27,957 nt of DNA, from NCBI GenBank assembly GCA_035763085.1, contig DASUBV010000219.1, forward strand, positions 1-27,957, read 5' to 3'. Both the position numbers and the translations under genes were made by a program. This DNA is from DASUBV01 sp035763085. Its GTDB lineage: Bacteria > Actinomycetota > Actinomycetes > Streptosporangiales > Streptosporangiaceae. The notes under the pieces were generated by a model, which worked only from the letters and a program-made list of their open reading frames with translations, made no database searches and had not been told where the DNA came from. Of the stretch, positions 1 to 6,311 are shown in pieces (position 1 is the stretch's first letter; each line of letters begins with the position of its first letter).

Positions 1-444
1 GTGACCGGCATCGGCGGGCCGGTCGGCCGATGGCTAACCCAGAAGGTCATAAACGGGATCCGCCGCACCGGCAAGGTGCCCATCCTGGGGTACGACGCCC
101 TGGTCTTGACCACCACCGGCGCAAGGAGCGGACTGCAGCGCAGCACACCGGTCGGCTTGTTCCCCGGCAAAGACGGCAGCTGGCTCATCGTGGCCTCCGC
201 AGCCGGGGGACGCAAGAACCCGGCCTGGTATCACAACATCGCCGCCCACCCCGACCAAGTGCAGATCGACACCGGCGGCCACAAGGTCGCCGTGACCGCT
301 CAGCAACTCCACGGGCCCGAACGCGACCAGGCATGGCAGCAAATCACCACCGCCGCACCCCGCTACGCCAAAGACGCCAGCAAGACCGACCGCCAGCTGC
401 CCATCATCTGCCTGATCCCCCGGGCCGAAAACCCCGATCGGTGA
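1..444 (+). CDS. DUF385 / deazaflavin (F420)-dependent nitroreductase-family protein
   Basis: A 147-residue protein of the Ddn/DUF385 split-barrel family, whose members use reduced coenzyme F420 to reduce quinones or nitro compounds. What is seen is the family pattern: a central LTTTGARSG stretch, then a strand with LIVASAAGG followed by KNPAWYHN and a HPDQVQI strand, and a C-terminal DRQLPIICLIPR that matches the usual end of the fold. The length is normal for the family. The GTG start is the first base of the window, so a longer N-terminus cannot be excluded. Codons such as CTA, ATA and CGA, and a lower G+C than the genes downstream, suggest a different origin from its neighbours. The substrate is not predictable. 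No operon partner is visible downstream. Confidence 0.85.
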   Translation: MTGIGGPVGRWLTQKVINGIRRTGKVPILGYDALVLTTTGARSGLQRSTPVGLFPGKDGSWLIVASAAGGRKNPAWYHNIAAHPDQVQIDTGGHKVAVTAQQLHGPERDQAWQQITTAAPRYAKDASKTDRQLPIICLIPRAENPDR

Positions 445-687
445 ACGTACACCCCCCGGCCGACCGATGGGTTGTGATCATCTCAAGTCCCGCATCTGGG
501 CTGGTTACAGTGGGATTCTGGTTGCCAGCCTCCCCGAAGACCGAATCTGTTGCGCGCCGCACAACCAGACGCCCGCCGCTGGCGAGGCGAACCTGGTAAA
601 CGATCTTGGTCACCTACAAATCTGACGTGCACCCGGCCGCCCGCGTCCCCGGCCCGGACTGTCACACCCCGCTGCTAGAACGAGCAC
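445..687. other. Intergenic stretch of reduced G+C without a convincing gene
   Basis: These 243 bases separate the DUF385 gene from the first LLM oxidoreductase. Bases about 460-615 are visibly less G+C-rich than the rest of the window. A minus-strand open frame of 69 codons (613-404) runs through it and into the 3' end of the DUF385 gene. It has no recognisable family and no Shine-Dalgarno, so it is not called as a gene. The segment could be a decayed gene or a remnant of inserted DNA. The last 12 bases hold the putative -10 of the LLM gene. Confidence 0.4.
676..681 (+). promoter_or_regulatory. Candidate leaderless -10 box (TAGAAC) of the LLM gene
   Basis: TAGAAC lies 6 nt before the ATG at 688 and no Shine-Dalgarno is present. 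It matches TANNNT less well than the other leaderless -10 boxes in this window, and no clear -35 is seen. Confidence 0.3.
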
Positions 688-1506
688 ATGACGCAGCCCG
701 CCATCCGCTACGGAGCGGTGCTCCCCGGCGGCACCGCGACGGCGCAGCTCGAGCAGGCCGTGCTCGCCGAGCAGGCTGGCTGGGACGGGGTCTTCTGCGC
801 CGAGATCGCCTACGGCGTGGACCCGTGGAGCCTGCTCGCCGCGGTGGCCATGCGGACGACCCGGATCCGGCTCGGCACCATGCTCACGCCGCTGCCGTGG
901 CGCCGCCCGTGGAAGCTGGCCAGCCAGGTCGCGACCGTGCACCAGCTGTCCGCCGGCCGCGCCATCCTGGCCGTCGGCATCGGCGCCGCCGACGAGGCCC
1001 TGCCCGCCACCGGCGAGATCACCGGCGTGCGCGAGCGGGCCGGGCTGCTGGATGAGGGCATCGACCTGGTCAGGGCCCTGTGGGCCGGGCAGGATGCGTT
1101 CCGCGGCGCGCACTACCAGTACCAGGGCGGCCAGATGAACCTGGCTGCCGCTGTCACGCCCGGCCAGCCGCCCATCCCGCTGTGGGTCGTCGGCCTGTGG
1201 CCGCGGCCCCGGTCGATGCGCCGGGTGCTGCGCTGCGACGGCATCATCCCGCAGTACAGCCTGGACGGCCGCGAAGCCGGGCCGGCGGACGCCCGCGCGG
1301 TGCGGGACTGGCTGACCGAGCACGACATCCCGCCCGGCTTCGACATGATCGCCGACGGCGAGACCCCGGCCGGTGACCCGGCAGCCGCGGCTGAGCAGGT
1401 CGCGCCCTGGGCACAGGCCGGCTGCACCTGGTGGCTGGAGACCCGCTGGGCTGGCGGCCCCGGCCAGATGGCCAGCCGCCTGGCCGCCGGGCCGCCGGGC
1501 CGCTAA
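688..1506 (+). CDS. LLM-class flavin/F420-dependent oxidoreductase
   Basis: A 272-residue TIM-barrel protein of the luciferase-like monooxygenase family; members use FMN or F420 to oxidise small molecules in the cytoplasm. Visible hallmarks are the N-terminal strand followed by AEQAGWDGVFCAE, the RTTRIRLGTMLTPLPWRRPWKLASQVATV block near residues 52-80, the GRAILAVGIGA glycine-rich turn, and IPLWVVGLWPRP, the common 'PIWVGG'-like strand. The C-terminal third is short and ends in a GPPGR tail, so this is a small member of the family (many are 290-340 residues). The ATG at 688 has no Shine-Dalgarno but has a possible -10 just upstream. It is convergent with the aldo/keto reductase, separated by a long inverted repeat. 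Substrate and cofactor choice cannot be told. Confidence 0.85.
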   Translation: MTQPAIRYGAVLPGGTATAQLEQAVLAEQAGWDGVFCAEIAYGVDPWSLLAAVAMRTTRIRLGTMLTPLPWRRPWKLASQVATVHQLSAGRAILAVGIGAADEALPATGEITGVRERAGLLDEGIDLVRALWAGQDAFRGAHYQYQGGQMNLAAAVTPGQPPIPLWVVGLWPRPRSMRRVLRCDGIIPQYSLDGREAGPADARAVRDWLTEHDIPPGFDMIADGETPAGDPAAAAEQVAPWAQAGCTWWLETRWAGGPGQMASRLAAGPPGR

Positions 1507-1514
1507 CCAGACGC

Positions 1515-1595
1515 GCCCCGGCAGGCGGGCCAGGCGCCAGGCTGGCGGGCGACAGGGGCGCCGGCCAGCAGGACGGCTGGCCAGCCTGCCGGGGC
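1515..1595. terminator. Long inverted repeat between convergent genes, probable bidirectional terminator
   Basis: Bases 1515-1526 and 1584-1595 form a perfect 12-bp inverted repeat (GCCCCGGCAGGC and its complement). The 57-base interior can itself fold through GGCC/CCAGC repeats, including a GGCTGGCCAGCC palindrome around 1575-1586. It sits between the stop codons of two convergent genes (1506 on plus, 1668 on minus). There is no U-tract, which is usual for high-GC actinobacterial terminators. Confidence 0.5.
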
Positions 1596-1667
1596 CCCTG
1601 ACAGCCGGGCCCCGGCCCGGCGGCCAGCCAGCGATCATCCCCGCGCCTAGCCCCGGGGACCGCGGCG

Positions 1668-2555
1668 CTAGCTCCCGGCCGGCTTGTCCTCGCTGCCGAT
1701 GGCATTCAGGTCGGCGAGTGCGTCGGCGGGCAGTTCCCGGCCGGCGCCGGCGATGTTCTGGCGCAGGTGGTCTGCTGATGACGTGCCGGGAATGAGCAGC
1801 AGGTTCGGCGAGCGCTGCAGCAGCCAGGCCAGCGCCACTGACATCGGCGTGGCGTCCAGCCGCGCGGCGACCTTGTGCAGGGTTTCCGACTGCAGCGGCG
1901 ACATTCCGCCCAGCGGAAAGTACGGCACGTATGCGATGCCCTGCTCCGCCGTGGCGTCGATCAGATCGTCGTCCTGCCGGTTGGCGATGTTGTAGAAGTT
2001 CTGCACGCACGCGACCGGGGCGATCGACTGAGCCTCGGCGAGCTGGTCCGCGCTGACGGTGCTCACCCCGAGGTGGCGGATCAGCCCCTGCTCGCGCAGC
2101 CCCGCGAGCGCGCCGAAGGGCTCGGCGAGCGAACCCGGTTCCGGCGAGTCGGGGCCGCCCACCCGCAGGTTCACCACGTCGAGCGCCTCGAGGCCGAGGC
2201 GCTGCAGGTCGTCGTGGACCTGCCGCACCAGTTCGTGCGGGGTGCGGGCGTGCAGCCACCGGCCCTGCTCGTCGCGGCGGGCACCGACCTTGGTGACGAT
2301 GTGCAGGTCGTCCGGGTAGGGCGCGAGAGCCTCGCGGATGATCTCGTTGGTGACGTGGGGGCCGTAAAAGCCGGCCGTGTCGATGTGCCGGATGCCCAGC
2401 TCGACGGCCGTTCGGAGCACGGCGACCGCAGCGCCACGGTCCCGGGGCGGGCCGAAGACGCCCGGCCCGGCCAGCTGCATGGCGCCGTAGCCGAACCGGG
2501 TGAGCGTGAGGCCCGCCACGCGGTAGGTGCCGCCGGGAAGGTCAATGCCTGTCAT
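1668..2555 (-). CDS. Aldo/keto reductase family oxidoreductase
   Basis: A 295-residue (alpha/beta)8 NADPH-dependent reductase. Seen are FGYGAMQL near the N-terminus, the catalytic Asp59 and Tyr64 in HIDTAGFYGPH, Lys89 in IVTKVG, and the C-terminal cofactor-binding LLIPGTSSADHLRQNI. At the fourth catalytic position, usually His in LHxP-type sequences, the protein has NLRVGG with Arg131. This is a variant of the tetrad. The ATG at 2555 is preceded by GGAAAGGA, a clear ribosome site; an open frame continues upstream but overlaps the divergent promoter and is rejected. The gene is divergent from an XRE/MmyB-type regulator with 136 bp between them, so that regulator probably controls it. The natural carbonyl substrate is unknown. 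Confidence 0.9.
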   Translation of the reverse strand: MTGIDLPGGTYRVAGLTLTRFGYGAMQLAGPGVFGPPRDRGAAVAVLRTAVELGIRHIDTAGFYGPHVTNEIIREALAPYPDDLHIVTKVGARRDEQGRWLHARTPHELVRQVHDDLQRLGLEALDVVNLRVGGPDSPEPGSLAEPFGALAGLREQGLIRHLGVSTVSADQLAEAQSIAPVACVQNFYNIANRQDDDLIDATAEQGIAYVPYFPLGGMSPLQSETLHKVAARLDATPMSVALAWLLQRSPNLLLIPGTSSADHLRQNIAGAGRELPADALADLNAIGSEDKPAGS

Positions 2556-2624
2556 GATTCCTTTCCGCTCGCCGGCGTCTCCGGGAGCTGAATAACCGTG
2601 CACCCGGCGCGCGCGGCGTAGCCA

Positions 2625-2661
2625 GTGCCTCGCCCTCCCCGGGAGTGACAGGGTCAGGCAC
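2625..2661. promoter_or_regulatory. Imperfect inverted repeat in the AKR/regulator divergent promoter, candidate operator
   Basis: GTGCCTcgCCCT at 2625-2636 pairs with AGGGtcAGGCAC at 2650-2661, 10 of 12 positions symmetric, around a 13-bp spacer. It lies midway between the two divergent starts (2555 minus, 2692 plus). It is a reasonable binding site for the adjacent XRE/MmyB-type regulator acting on the reductase gene and on itself; the assignment is inferred. Confidence 0.4.
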
Positions 2662-2678
2662 CGCGTGCTGCCGGCTCC

Positions 2679-2684
2679 TAGGAT
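2679..2684 (+). promoter_or_regulatory. Leaderless -10 box (TAGGAT) of the MmyB-type regulator
   Basis: TAGGAT matches TANNNT and lies 7 nt before the ATG at 2692, so transcription would start at or next to the start codon. It favours 2692 over an upstream GTG at 2665. Confidence 0.45.
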
Positions 2685-2691
2685 CGGGGGC

Positions 2692-3537
2692 ATGAGCAGG
2701 CAGAATGCGCTCGGCGAGTACCTCCGGGCACGGCGTGAGCTACTCGACCCGGCGGACGCCGGACTGCCCGTCGTAGGCGTACGCCGTACCCCCGGGCTGC
2801 GCCGCGAGGAGGTCGCCACCCTGGCCGGGATCAGCGCGGACTACTACCTCCGGCTGGAGCAGGGCCGCGACCGCCACCCGTCGCCGCAGGTGCTCGAGGC
2901 CCTGGCCCGGGTCTTCCGGCTGGACGCCACCGCCACGCAGCACCTGCTGAGCCTGTCCGCTGCCCGCCCCGCCGCACCCCGCCGGCCGCGCCGCGAGGTG
3001 GTGCCGGCCGGGATCCGGCAGCTGCTCGACGTGATCAACCTGCCGGCGTTCGTCGAGAGCCGGATGTTCGAGGTGCTCGCCGCGAACCAGCTGGCCACCG
3101 CCGTGTCCCCCGGCCTCCGGCCCGGTGTCAACCGGCTGCGCGCGATCTTCCTCGATCCGGCCGAGCGGGCTCTGTACCCGGACTGGGAGCAGGCGGTCCG
3201 GGGCATGGTCGCCGGGTTCCGCGCCTCGGTCGGCACCGACGTGGACGACCCGCGGATCATCCAGCTGGTCGGTGAGCTGTCGCTGGCCAGCGAGCCATTC
3301 CGGCGGCTGTGGGCCCGGCACGACATCGCCCCGCTGGCCGGCGGCTCGATGCGGCTGCGCCACCCGCAGGCCGGCCTGCTCGAGCTGCGCCGGGAGAAGC
3401 TGCCGATCGCCGACTCCGGCGGCCAGATCCTGGCCATCTATCACGCCGAGCCGGGCTCGGAGTCGGCCCGCCTGCTCAGCTCGCTGGCGGCAGCCGGCCA
3501 GGCCCCGGCAGCCGGCGCCCGGACAGCGCGAGGCTGA
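2692..3537 (+). CDS. XRE-family transcriptional regulator with MmyB-like ligand-binding domain
   Basis: A 281-residue DNA-binding protein. Residues about 5-80 hold the helix-turn-helix domain typical of this family: LGEYLRARRELLDP, RRTPGLRREEVATLAGISADYYLRLEQGRDRHPS, then VLEALARVFRLD. The remainder (about 95-270) has the pattern of the MmyB-like C-terminal domain: ANLPAFV-type segment (INLPAFVESRMFEVLAANQLA), NRLRAIFLDP, a WEQAVRGMVAGFR helix and the ending RLRHPQAGLLELRREKLPIADSGGQILAIYHAEPGS. Such proteins commonly sit divergent from and control a short-chain or aldo/keto reductase, as here. A candidate operator is at 2625-2661. The start at 2692 fits both the -10 spacing and the family N-terminus. 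The ligand is unknown. Confidence 0.92.
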   Translation: MSRQNALGEYLRARRELLDPADAGLPVVGVRRTPGLRREEVATLAGISADYYLRLEQGRDRHPSPQVLEALARVFRLDATATQHLLSLSAARPAAPRRPRREVVPAGIRQLLDVINLPAFVESRMFEVLAANQLATAVSPGLRPGVNRLRAIFLDPAERALYPDWEQAVRGMVAGFRASVGTDVDDPRIIQLVGELSLASEPFRRLWARHDIAPLAGGSMRLRHPQAGLLELRREKLPIADSGGQILAIYHAEPGSESARLLSSLAAAGQAPAAGARTARG

Positions 3538-3619
3538 GCGGCGGCGCCCTGGCCAGGCCGGGCCGCCGGGCCGCGAGACCGCTTCGGCCAAGATCGCCAG
3601 ATCTGTCGGCAGGCGCCGG

Positions 3620-3625
3620 TAGCAT
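3620..3625 (+). promoter_or_regulatory. Leaderless -10 box (TAGCAT) of the HNH-like gene
   Basis: TAGCAT lies 6 nt before the ATG at 3632; no Shine-Dalgarno is visible. No strong -35 is seen. Confidence 0.4.
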
Positions 3626-3631
3626 CCCGTC

Positions 3632-4273
3632 ATGAGTGCCGGCAAACCTTGCGCATCCTGCGGTGACCCGCATGCCGGACGCGGGCCGTTCTGCGCGGAT
3701 TACTGCCGGGAGCTCGCGGAGTTCGTGCGGCTGTGCCGCCGGTGGTTCCGCGACCCGGCGCGGCAGGCCGACACCGACTACCTGTTCGTGCTGCAGGTAC
3801 GGCTGGCCGCCCTGCACGCCGGCTACCTCGGCCGCGCGGGCCGCGAGGCGCCGCGCAAGCTGACCGCTGCCGAGAAGGCAGCCGTCCGGGAGCGCGACCG
3901 GGGCCGCTGCACGCAGTGCGGCCGCCGCGGCCATGAGGTCGACCGGATCGACGGGCACTCCAGCGAGCTGGCCAACCTGCAGCTGCTGTGCACCGAATGC
4001 CGGCGGGCCCGGACCCGCGAGGCCATCACGCAGATCGCCGACCCCGCCGACCGGGCGGCCCTGGCCGAGCTGCACGAGCTGCTGCGGCACCGGATCGACG
4101 CCGCGGTGCCGGCCAGGGCCTGCGATAACGAGCAGACCTGGGGCGCCTCCTGGCGGCGCTGGCCGAACCTCCCCGACGGCGCGCAGGCCTACCGGCAGCA
4201 GCCCGCCGCGCTCGGGTTCACCGACATCATCGCCGTCATCGGGCCGCCCGCCAGCGCCCGTCAGCCGGCCTAA
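3632..4273 (+). CDS. Zinc-ribbon / degenerate HNH-nuclease-like protein
   Basis: A 213-residue protein with two cysteine clusters. The N-terminal one has Cys7, Cys10, Cys21 and Cys25 (CASCG...CADYC), a small zinc knuckle. Residues 83-130 have the outline of an HNH domain: VRERDRGRCTQCG (Cys93, Cys96), EVDRIDGHS, NLQLLCTECRRART (Asn115, Cys120, Cys123). In active HNH enzymes the core is DH followed by a hydrophobic residue, and the last motif is CxxCH. Here both histidines are replaced by arginine (Arg105, Arg124). The zinc-binding scaffold is therefore kept while the catalytic site appears lost. The C-terminal 75 residues match nothing I recognise. It could bind nucleic acid without cutting; function is unknown. 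It is probably transcribed alone. Confidence 0.7.
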   Translation: MSAGKPCASCGDPHAGRGPFCADYCRELAEFVRLCRRWFRDPARQADTDYLFVLQVRLAALHAGYLGRAGREAPRKLTAAEKAAVRERDRGRCTQCGRRGHEVDRIDGHSSELANLQLLCTECRRARTREAITQIADPADRAALAELHELLRHRIDAAVPARACDNEQTWGASWRRWPNLPDGAQAYRQQPAALGFTDIIAVIGPPASARQPA

Positions 4274-4283
4274 ATCGGGTCGA

Positions 4284-4300
4284 CGGCGGGCCGCCCGCCG
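4284..4300. terminator. GC hairpin after the HNH-like gene
   Basis: Bases 4284-4291 and 4293-4300 are complementary around a single central base, giving a stem of about 7 bp with a small loop. It lies 10 nt after the stop at 4273 and before the GNAT start at 4315. There is no U-run. Confidence 0.4.
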
Positions 4301-4314
4301 ACCTTGAATGAAGT

Positions 4315-4782
4315 ATGCATATCGTCCCGATGACCGCGGATTACGCGGCTGACATTGTCACCTGGCAGTACCCGGCGCCGTACGCCTGCTACGACATGAC
4401 CGGCGCCGACCCGGCCTTCATCGCCAGCCCGGACAGCGGCTACTGGGCGCTGACCAGCGACGGCGGCCTGATCGGGTTCCGGTCGTTCGGGGCGGACGGC
4501 CGGGTGCCCGGCGGCAGCTACGACGCCAGCGCCCTGGACACCGGCGGCGGCCTGCGGCCGGAGCTGACCGGGCGCGGCCTCGGCCGCGAGGCGATCGGGA
4601 CCGGGCTCGACTTCGGGCGGCGCCGGTTCGCCCCGGCCGCCTTCCGGGTGACAGTCGCGACGTTCAACCTCCGGGCCCTGCGCGTGGTCCGCGACCTCGG
4701 CTTCCGCGACACCGGCAGCTTCGCCGCCACGACGGACGGGCGCAGCTTCGAGATCCTGGTCCGCCCCGAGCCTGCCGCCTAG
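4315..4782 (+). CDS. GNAT-family N-acetyltransferase
   Basis: A 155-residue acetyl-CoA-dependent acyltransferase fold. Residues 1-20 (MHIVPMTADYAADIVTWQYP) form the first strand and helix. The middle has GYWALTSDGGLIGFRSFG, the paired beta strands. The acetyl-CoA pyrophosphate-binding signature is LRPELTGRGLGREA near residues 80-93. The last part (FRVTVATFNLRALRVVRDLGFRDTGSF) is the classical N-x-RA-x-x-V motif followed by GF, which closes many GNAT proteins. The length is normal. The ATG at 4315 has only a weak purine stretch upstream. The acceptor (amino acid, antibiotic, protein N-terminus) cannot be deduced. The next gene starts 70 bp downstream with its own candidate -10, so the two are probably separate units. 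Confidence 0.85.
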   Translation: MHIVPMTADYAADIVTWQYPAPYACYDMTGADPAFIASPDSGYWALTSDGGLIGFRSFGADGRVPGGSYDASALDTGGGLRPELTGRGLGREAIGTGLDFGRRRFAPAAFRVTVATFNLRALRVVRDLGFRDTGSFAATTDGRSFEILVRPEPAA

Positions 4783-4840
4783 CATCGCCCAGCCACGCAG
4801 AGCCGCAGCTGGGCGGTTCCTTCTGGTGATCTTCAGCGGG

Positions 4841-4846
4841 TACTGT
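4841..4846 (+). promoter_or_regulatory. Leaderless -10 box (TACTGT) setting the start of the second LLM gene
   Basis: TACTGT is 6 nt before the GTG at 4853. The upstream in-frame GTG at 4826 would put this hexamer inside the coding region and add residues foreign to the family N-terminus. Confidence 0.45.
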
Positions 4847-4852
4847 TGCCCG

Positions 4853-5707
4853 GTGCGCCTGGGCGTGAATGTGCCGAATTTCGGGCCGGGTACCCGGCCT
4901 GCCGTGCTGCGCCAGTGGGCACAGGCAGCGGAAGGCCTCGGCTTCAGCCTGCTGATGGTCTCCGACCACGTCGCGGTGACGCCCGATGTCGCCGAGCAGT
5001 ACCCGGCGCCGTTCTACGAGCCGTTCACGACTCTGGCCTGGCTGGCCGGGGTGACCAGCCGCATCCGGCTGGGCACGACCGTGCTGATCGTCCCCTACCG
5101 GCACCCGCTGCTGATCGCCCGGATGGCCGCCAACCTCAGCGATCTCAGCGGCGGCCGCCTGGTGCTCGGCGTGGGCGTCGGCTGGGCGGCGCAGGAGTTC
5201 GCCGCGCTCGGCGTGCCGTTCGCGCGGCGCGGCCAGCTGACCGATGATCACCTGCTGGCGATCCGCGCGGCCTGGCAGGACGAGGCGGACTACCGGGCCG
5301 GGCAGATCCCGCTGTGGGTCGGCGGCAACAGCGACGCGGGCCTGCGCCGCGCTGTGCGCGTGGGCGACGCCTGGCATCCGCTGCGATTCACGATGCCCTG
5401 GCTGCGCGAGGCGGCCGGCCGGCTCAGGGAGTTCGCCGATCAGCAGGAACGGCCCGCTCCCGAGCTGGCGCCGCGCATCGTGGTGCGGCTGACCGGCGAC
5501 CTGGTCACCAGCCCGGACCGGCTGGCCGGCGAGGGGACCATCGACCAGATCGTCGCTGACCTTGCCGAGCTGCGCCTGCTCGGCGCCAGCACCGTCTTGC
5601 TGGATCCGTTCCACGGCGACCCGGACGAGACGCGGCACCCGGAGACTGCCTGGCGCGCGCTCGCGGCAGTCCGGGCCGCGGCCCGCCACCTGGAGGAGGA
5701 AGCGTGA
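4853..5707 (+). CDS. LLM-class F420-dependent oxidoreductase
   Basis: A 284-residue luciferase-like TIM-barrel oxidoreductase. It opens with the standard RLGVNVPNFGPGTRP, followed by AEGLGFSLLMVSDHV, the TSRIRLGTTVLIVPYRHPLLIARMAANLSDLSGGRLVLGVGVGW core (about 69-110), EFAALGVPFARRG, and IPLWVGGNSDAGLRRAVRVGDAWHP. These are textbook elements of the F420-type subgroup, better conserved than in the LLM protein at 688-1506. The GTG at 4853 gives the expected N-terminus. The stop overlaps the GTG of the deaminase gene by 4 bases (GTGA), so the two are translationally coupled and probably act on related nitrogen-containing substrates. The substrate is not known. Confidence 0.9.
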   Translation: MRLGVNVPNFGPGTRPAVLRQWAQAAEGLGFSLLMVSDHVAVTPDVAEQYPAPFYEPFTTLAWLAGVTSRIRLGTTVLIVPYRHPLLIARMAANLSDLSGGRLVLGVGVGWAAQEFAALGVPFARRGQLTDDHLLAIRAAWQDEADYRAGQIPLWVGGNSDAGLRRAVRVGDAWHPLRFTMPWLREAAGRLREFADQQERPAPELAPRIVVRLTGDLVTSPDRLAGEGTIDQIVADLAELRLLGASTVLLDPFHGDPDETRHPETAWRALAAVRAAARHLEEEA

Positions 5708-6192
5708 CCACCAGCCTCAGCGAGACCGACCTGCGGCACCTGCGCCGCTGCGTCGAGCTGGCCGCCGACGCAGTCGACGCGGGCGACTTCCCGTTCGGGT
5801 CGGTGCTGGTCGCCGCGGACGGGACGGTGCTGGCCGAGGACCGCAACCGCGAGGTGAGCGGCGGGGACGCGACCCTGCACCCCGAGATCGAGCTGGCCCG
5901 GTGGGCGGCCGCGAACCTGACGAGCGATCAGCGCGCCGCCGCGACGGTCTACACCTCCGGCGAGCACTGCCCGATGTGCTCGGCCGCGCACGCCTGGGTC
6001 GGCCTGGGCCGCATCGTGTACGCGACGTCCTCGGAGCAGATGGTGTCCTGGCTGGGCGAGATGGGGCTGGGCCCGCTTCCGGTCCGGCCGCTGGCCATCA
6101 GCGCGGTCGCTCCCGGCCTGACGGTAGCCGGGCCGGCTCCCGAGCTCGCCGCCCGGGTCCGCGAGCTGCACCGCCGCTTCCGCGGCCGCTAG
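5704..6192 (+). CDS. Nucleoside/nucleobase deaminase-family protein (CMP/dCMP deaminase fold)
   Basis: A 162-residue zinc-dependent deaminase of the cytidine/guanine/TadA superfamily. The zinc site is visible: His59 and Glu61 in LHPEIE, with Glu61 as the proton shuttle, and Cys89 and Cys92 in TSGEHCPMCSAAHAWVG. The residue before the first cysteine is His instead of the usual Pro of PCxxC. Upstream, DFPFGSVLVAADGTVLAEDRNRE is the typical strand-turn region of guanine-deaminase-like members. It overlaps the preceding LLM gene by 4 bp. Together they suggest oxidation plus deamination of a purine, pyrimidine or related heterocycle; this is inference. A role in tRNA editing is less likely because TadA is normally an essential stand-alone gene with a PCxxC motif. 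Confidence 0.85.
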   Translation: MTTSLSETDLRHLRRCVELAADAVDAGDFPFGSVLVAADGTVLAEDRNREVSGGDATLHPEIELARWAAANLTSDQRAAATVYTSGEHCPMCSAAHAWVGLGRIVYATSSEQMVSWLGEMGLGPLPVRPLAISAVAPGLTVAGPAPELAARVRELHRRFRGR

Positions 6193-6287
6193 AGCCCCAG
6201 TTTGCGCCTGCAGGTGGCCCGCGTGCAGTCGTGCGAGGTACTGGTGCGCAGTGGTGACCCGGTTCATGGCCGCGGCACCGGCAGCCG

Positions 6288-6311
6288 CCAGCCGGCCGGC
6301 CCGGCCGCTGG
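6288..6311. terminator. Hairpin between the deaminase and MocR genes
   Basis: CCAGC plus GGCCGG on the left can pair with CCGGCC plus GCTGG on the right with one bulge. It directly abuts the MocR stop (6314-6312) in this convergent gap of 119 bp. The rest of the gap (6193-6287) shows nothing convincing. Confidence 0.35.

Noticed and set aside
610..2259. Long minus-strand open frame of 549 codons opposite the first LLM gene and through the AKR gene
   Set aside because: Arg/Pro/Ala-rich low-complexity translation typical of antisense frames in high-GC DNA; the LLM and AKR frames show clear families.
2556..2819. Longer N-terminus for the aldo/keto reductase
   Set aside because: It overlaps the divergent promoter and the 5' end of the regulator gene; the ATG at 2555 has a clear ribosome site.
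6193..6267. Minus-strand fragment reading MNRVTTAHQYLARLHAGHLQ in the deaminase/MocR gap
   Set aside because: It looks protein-like for about 25 residues, but continues as antisense to the deaminase and has no ribosome site. It could be a gene remnant; there was not enough to call it.
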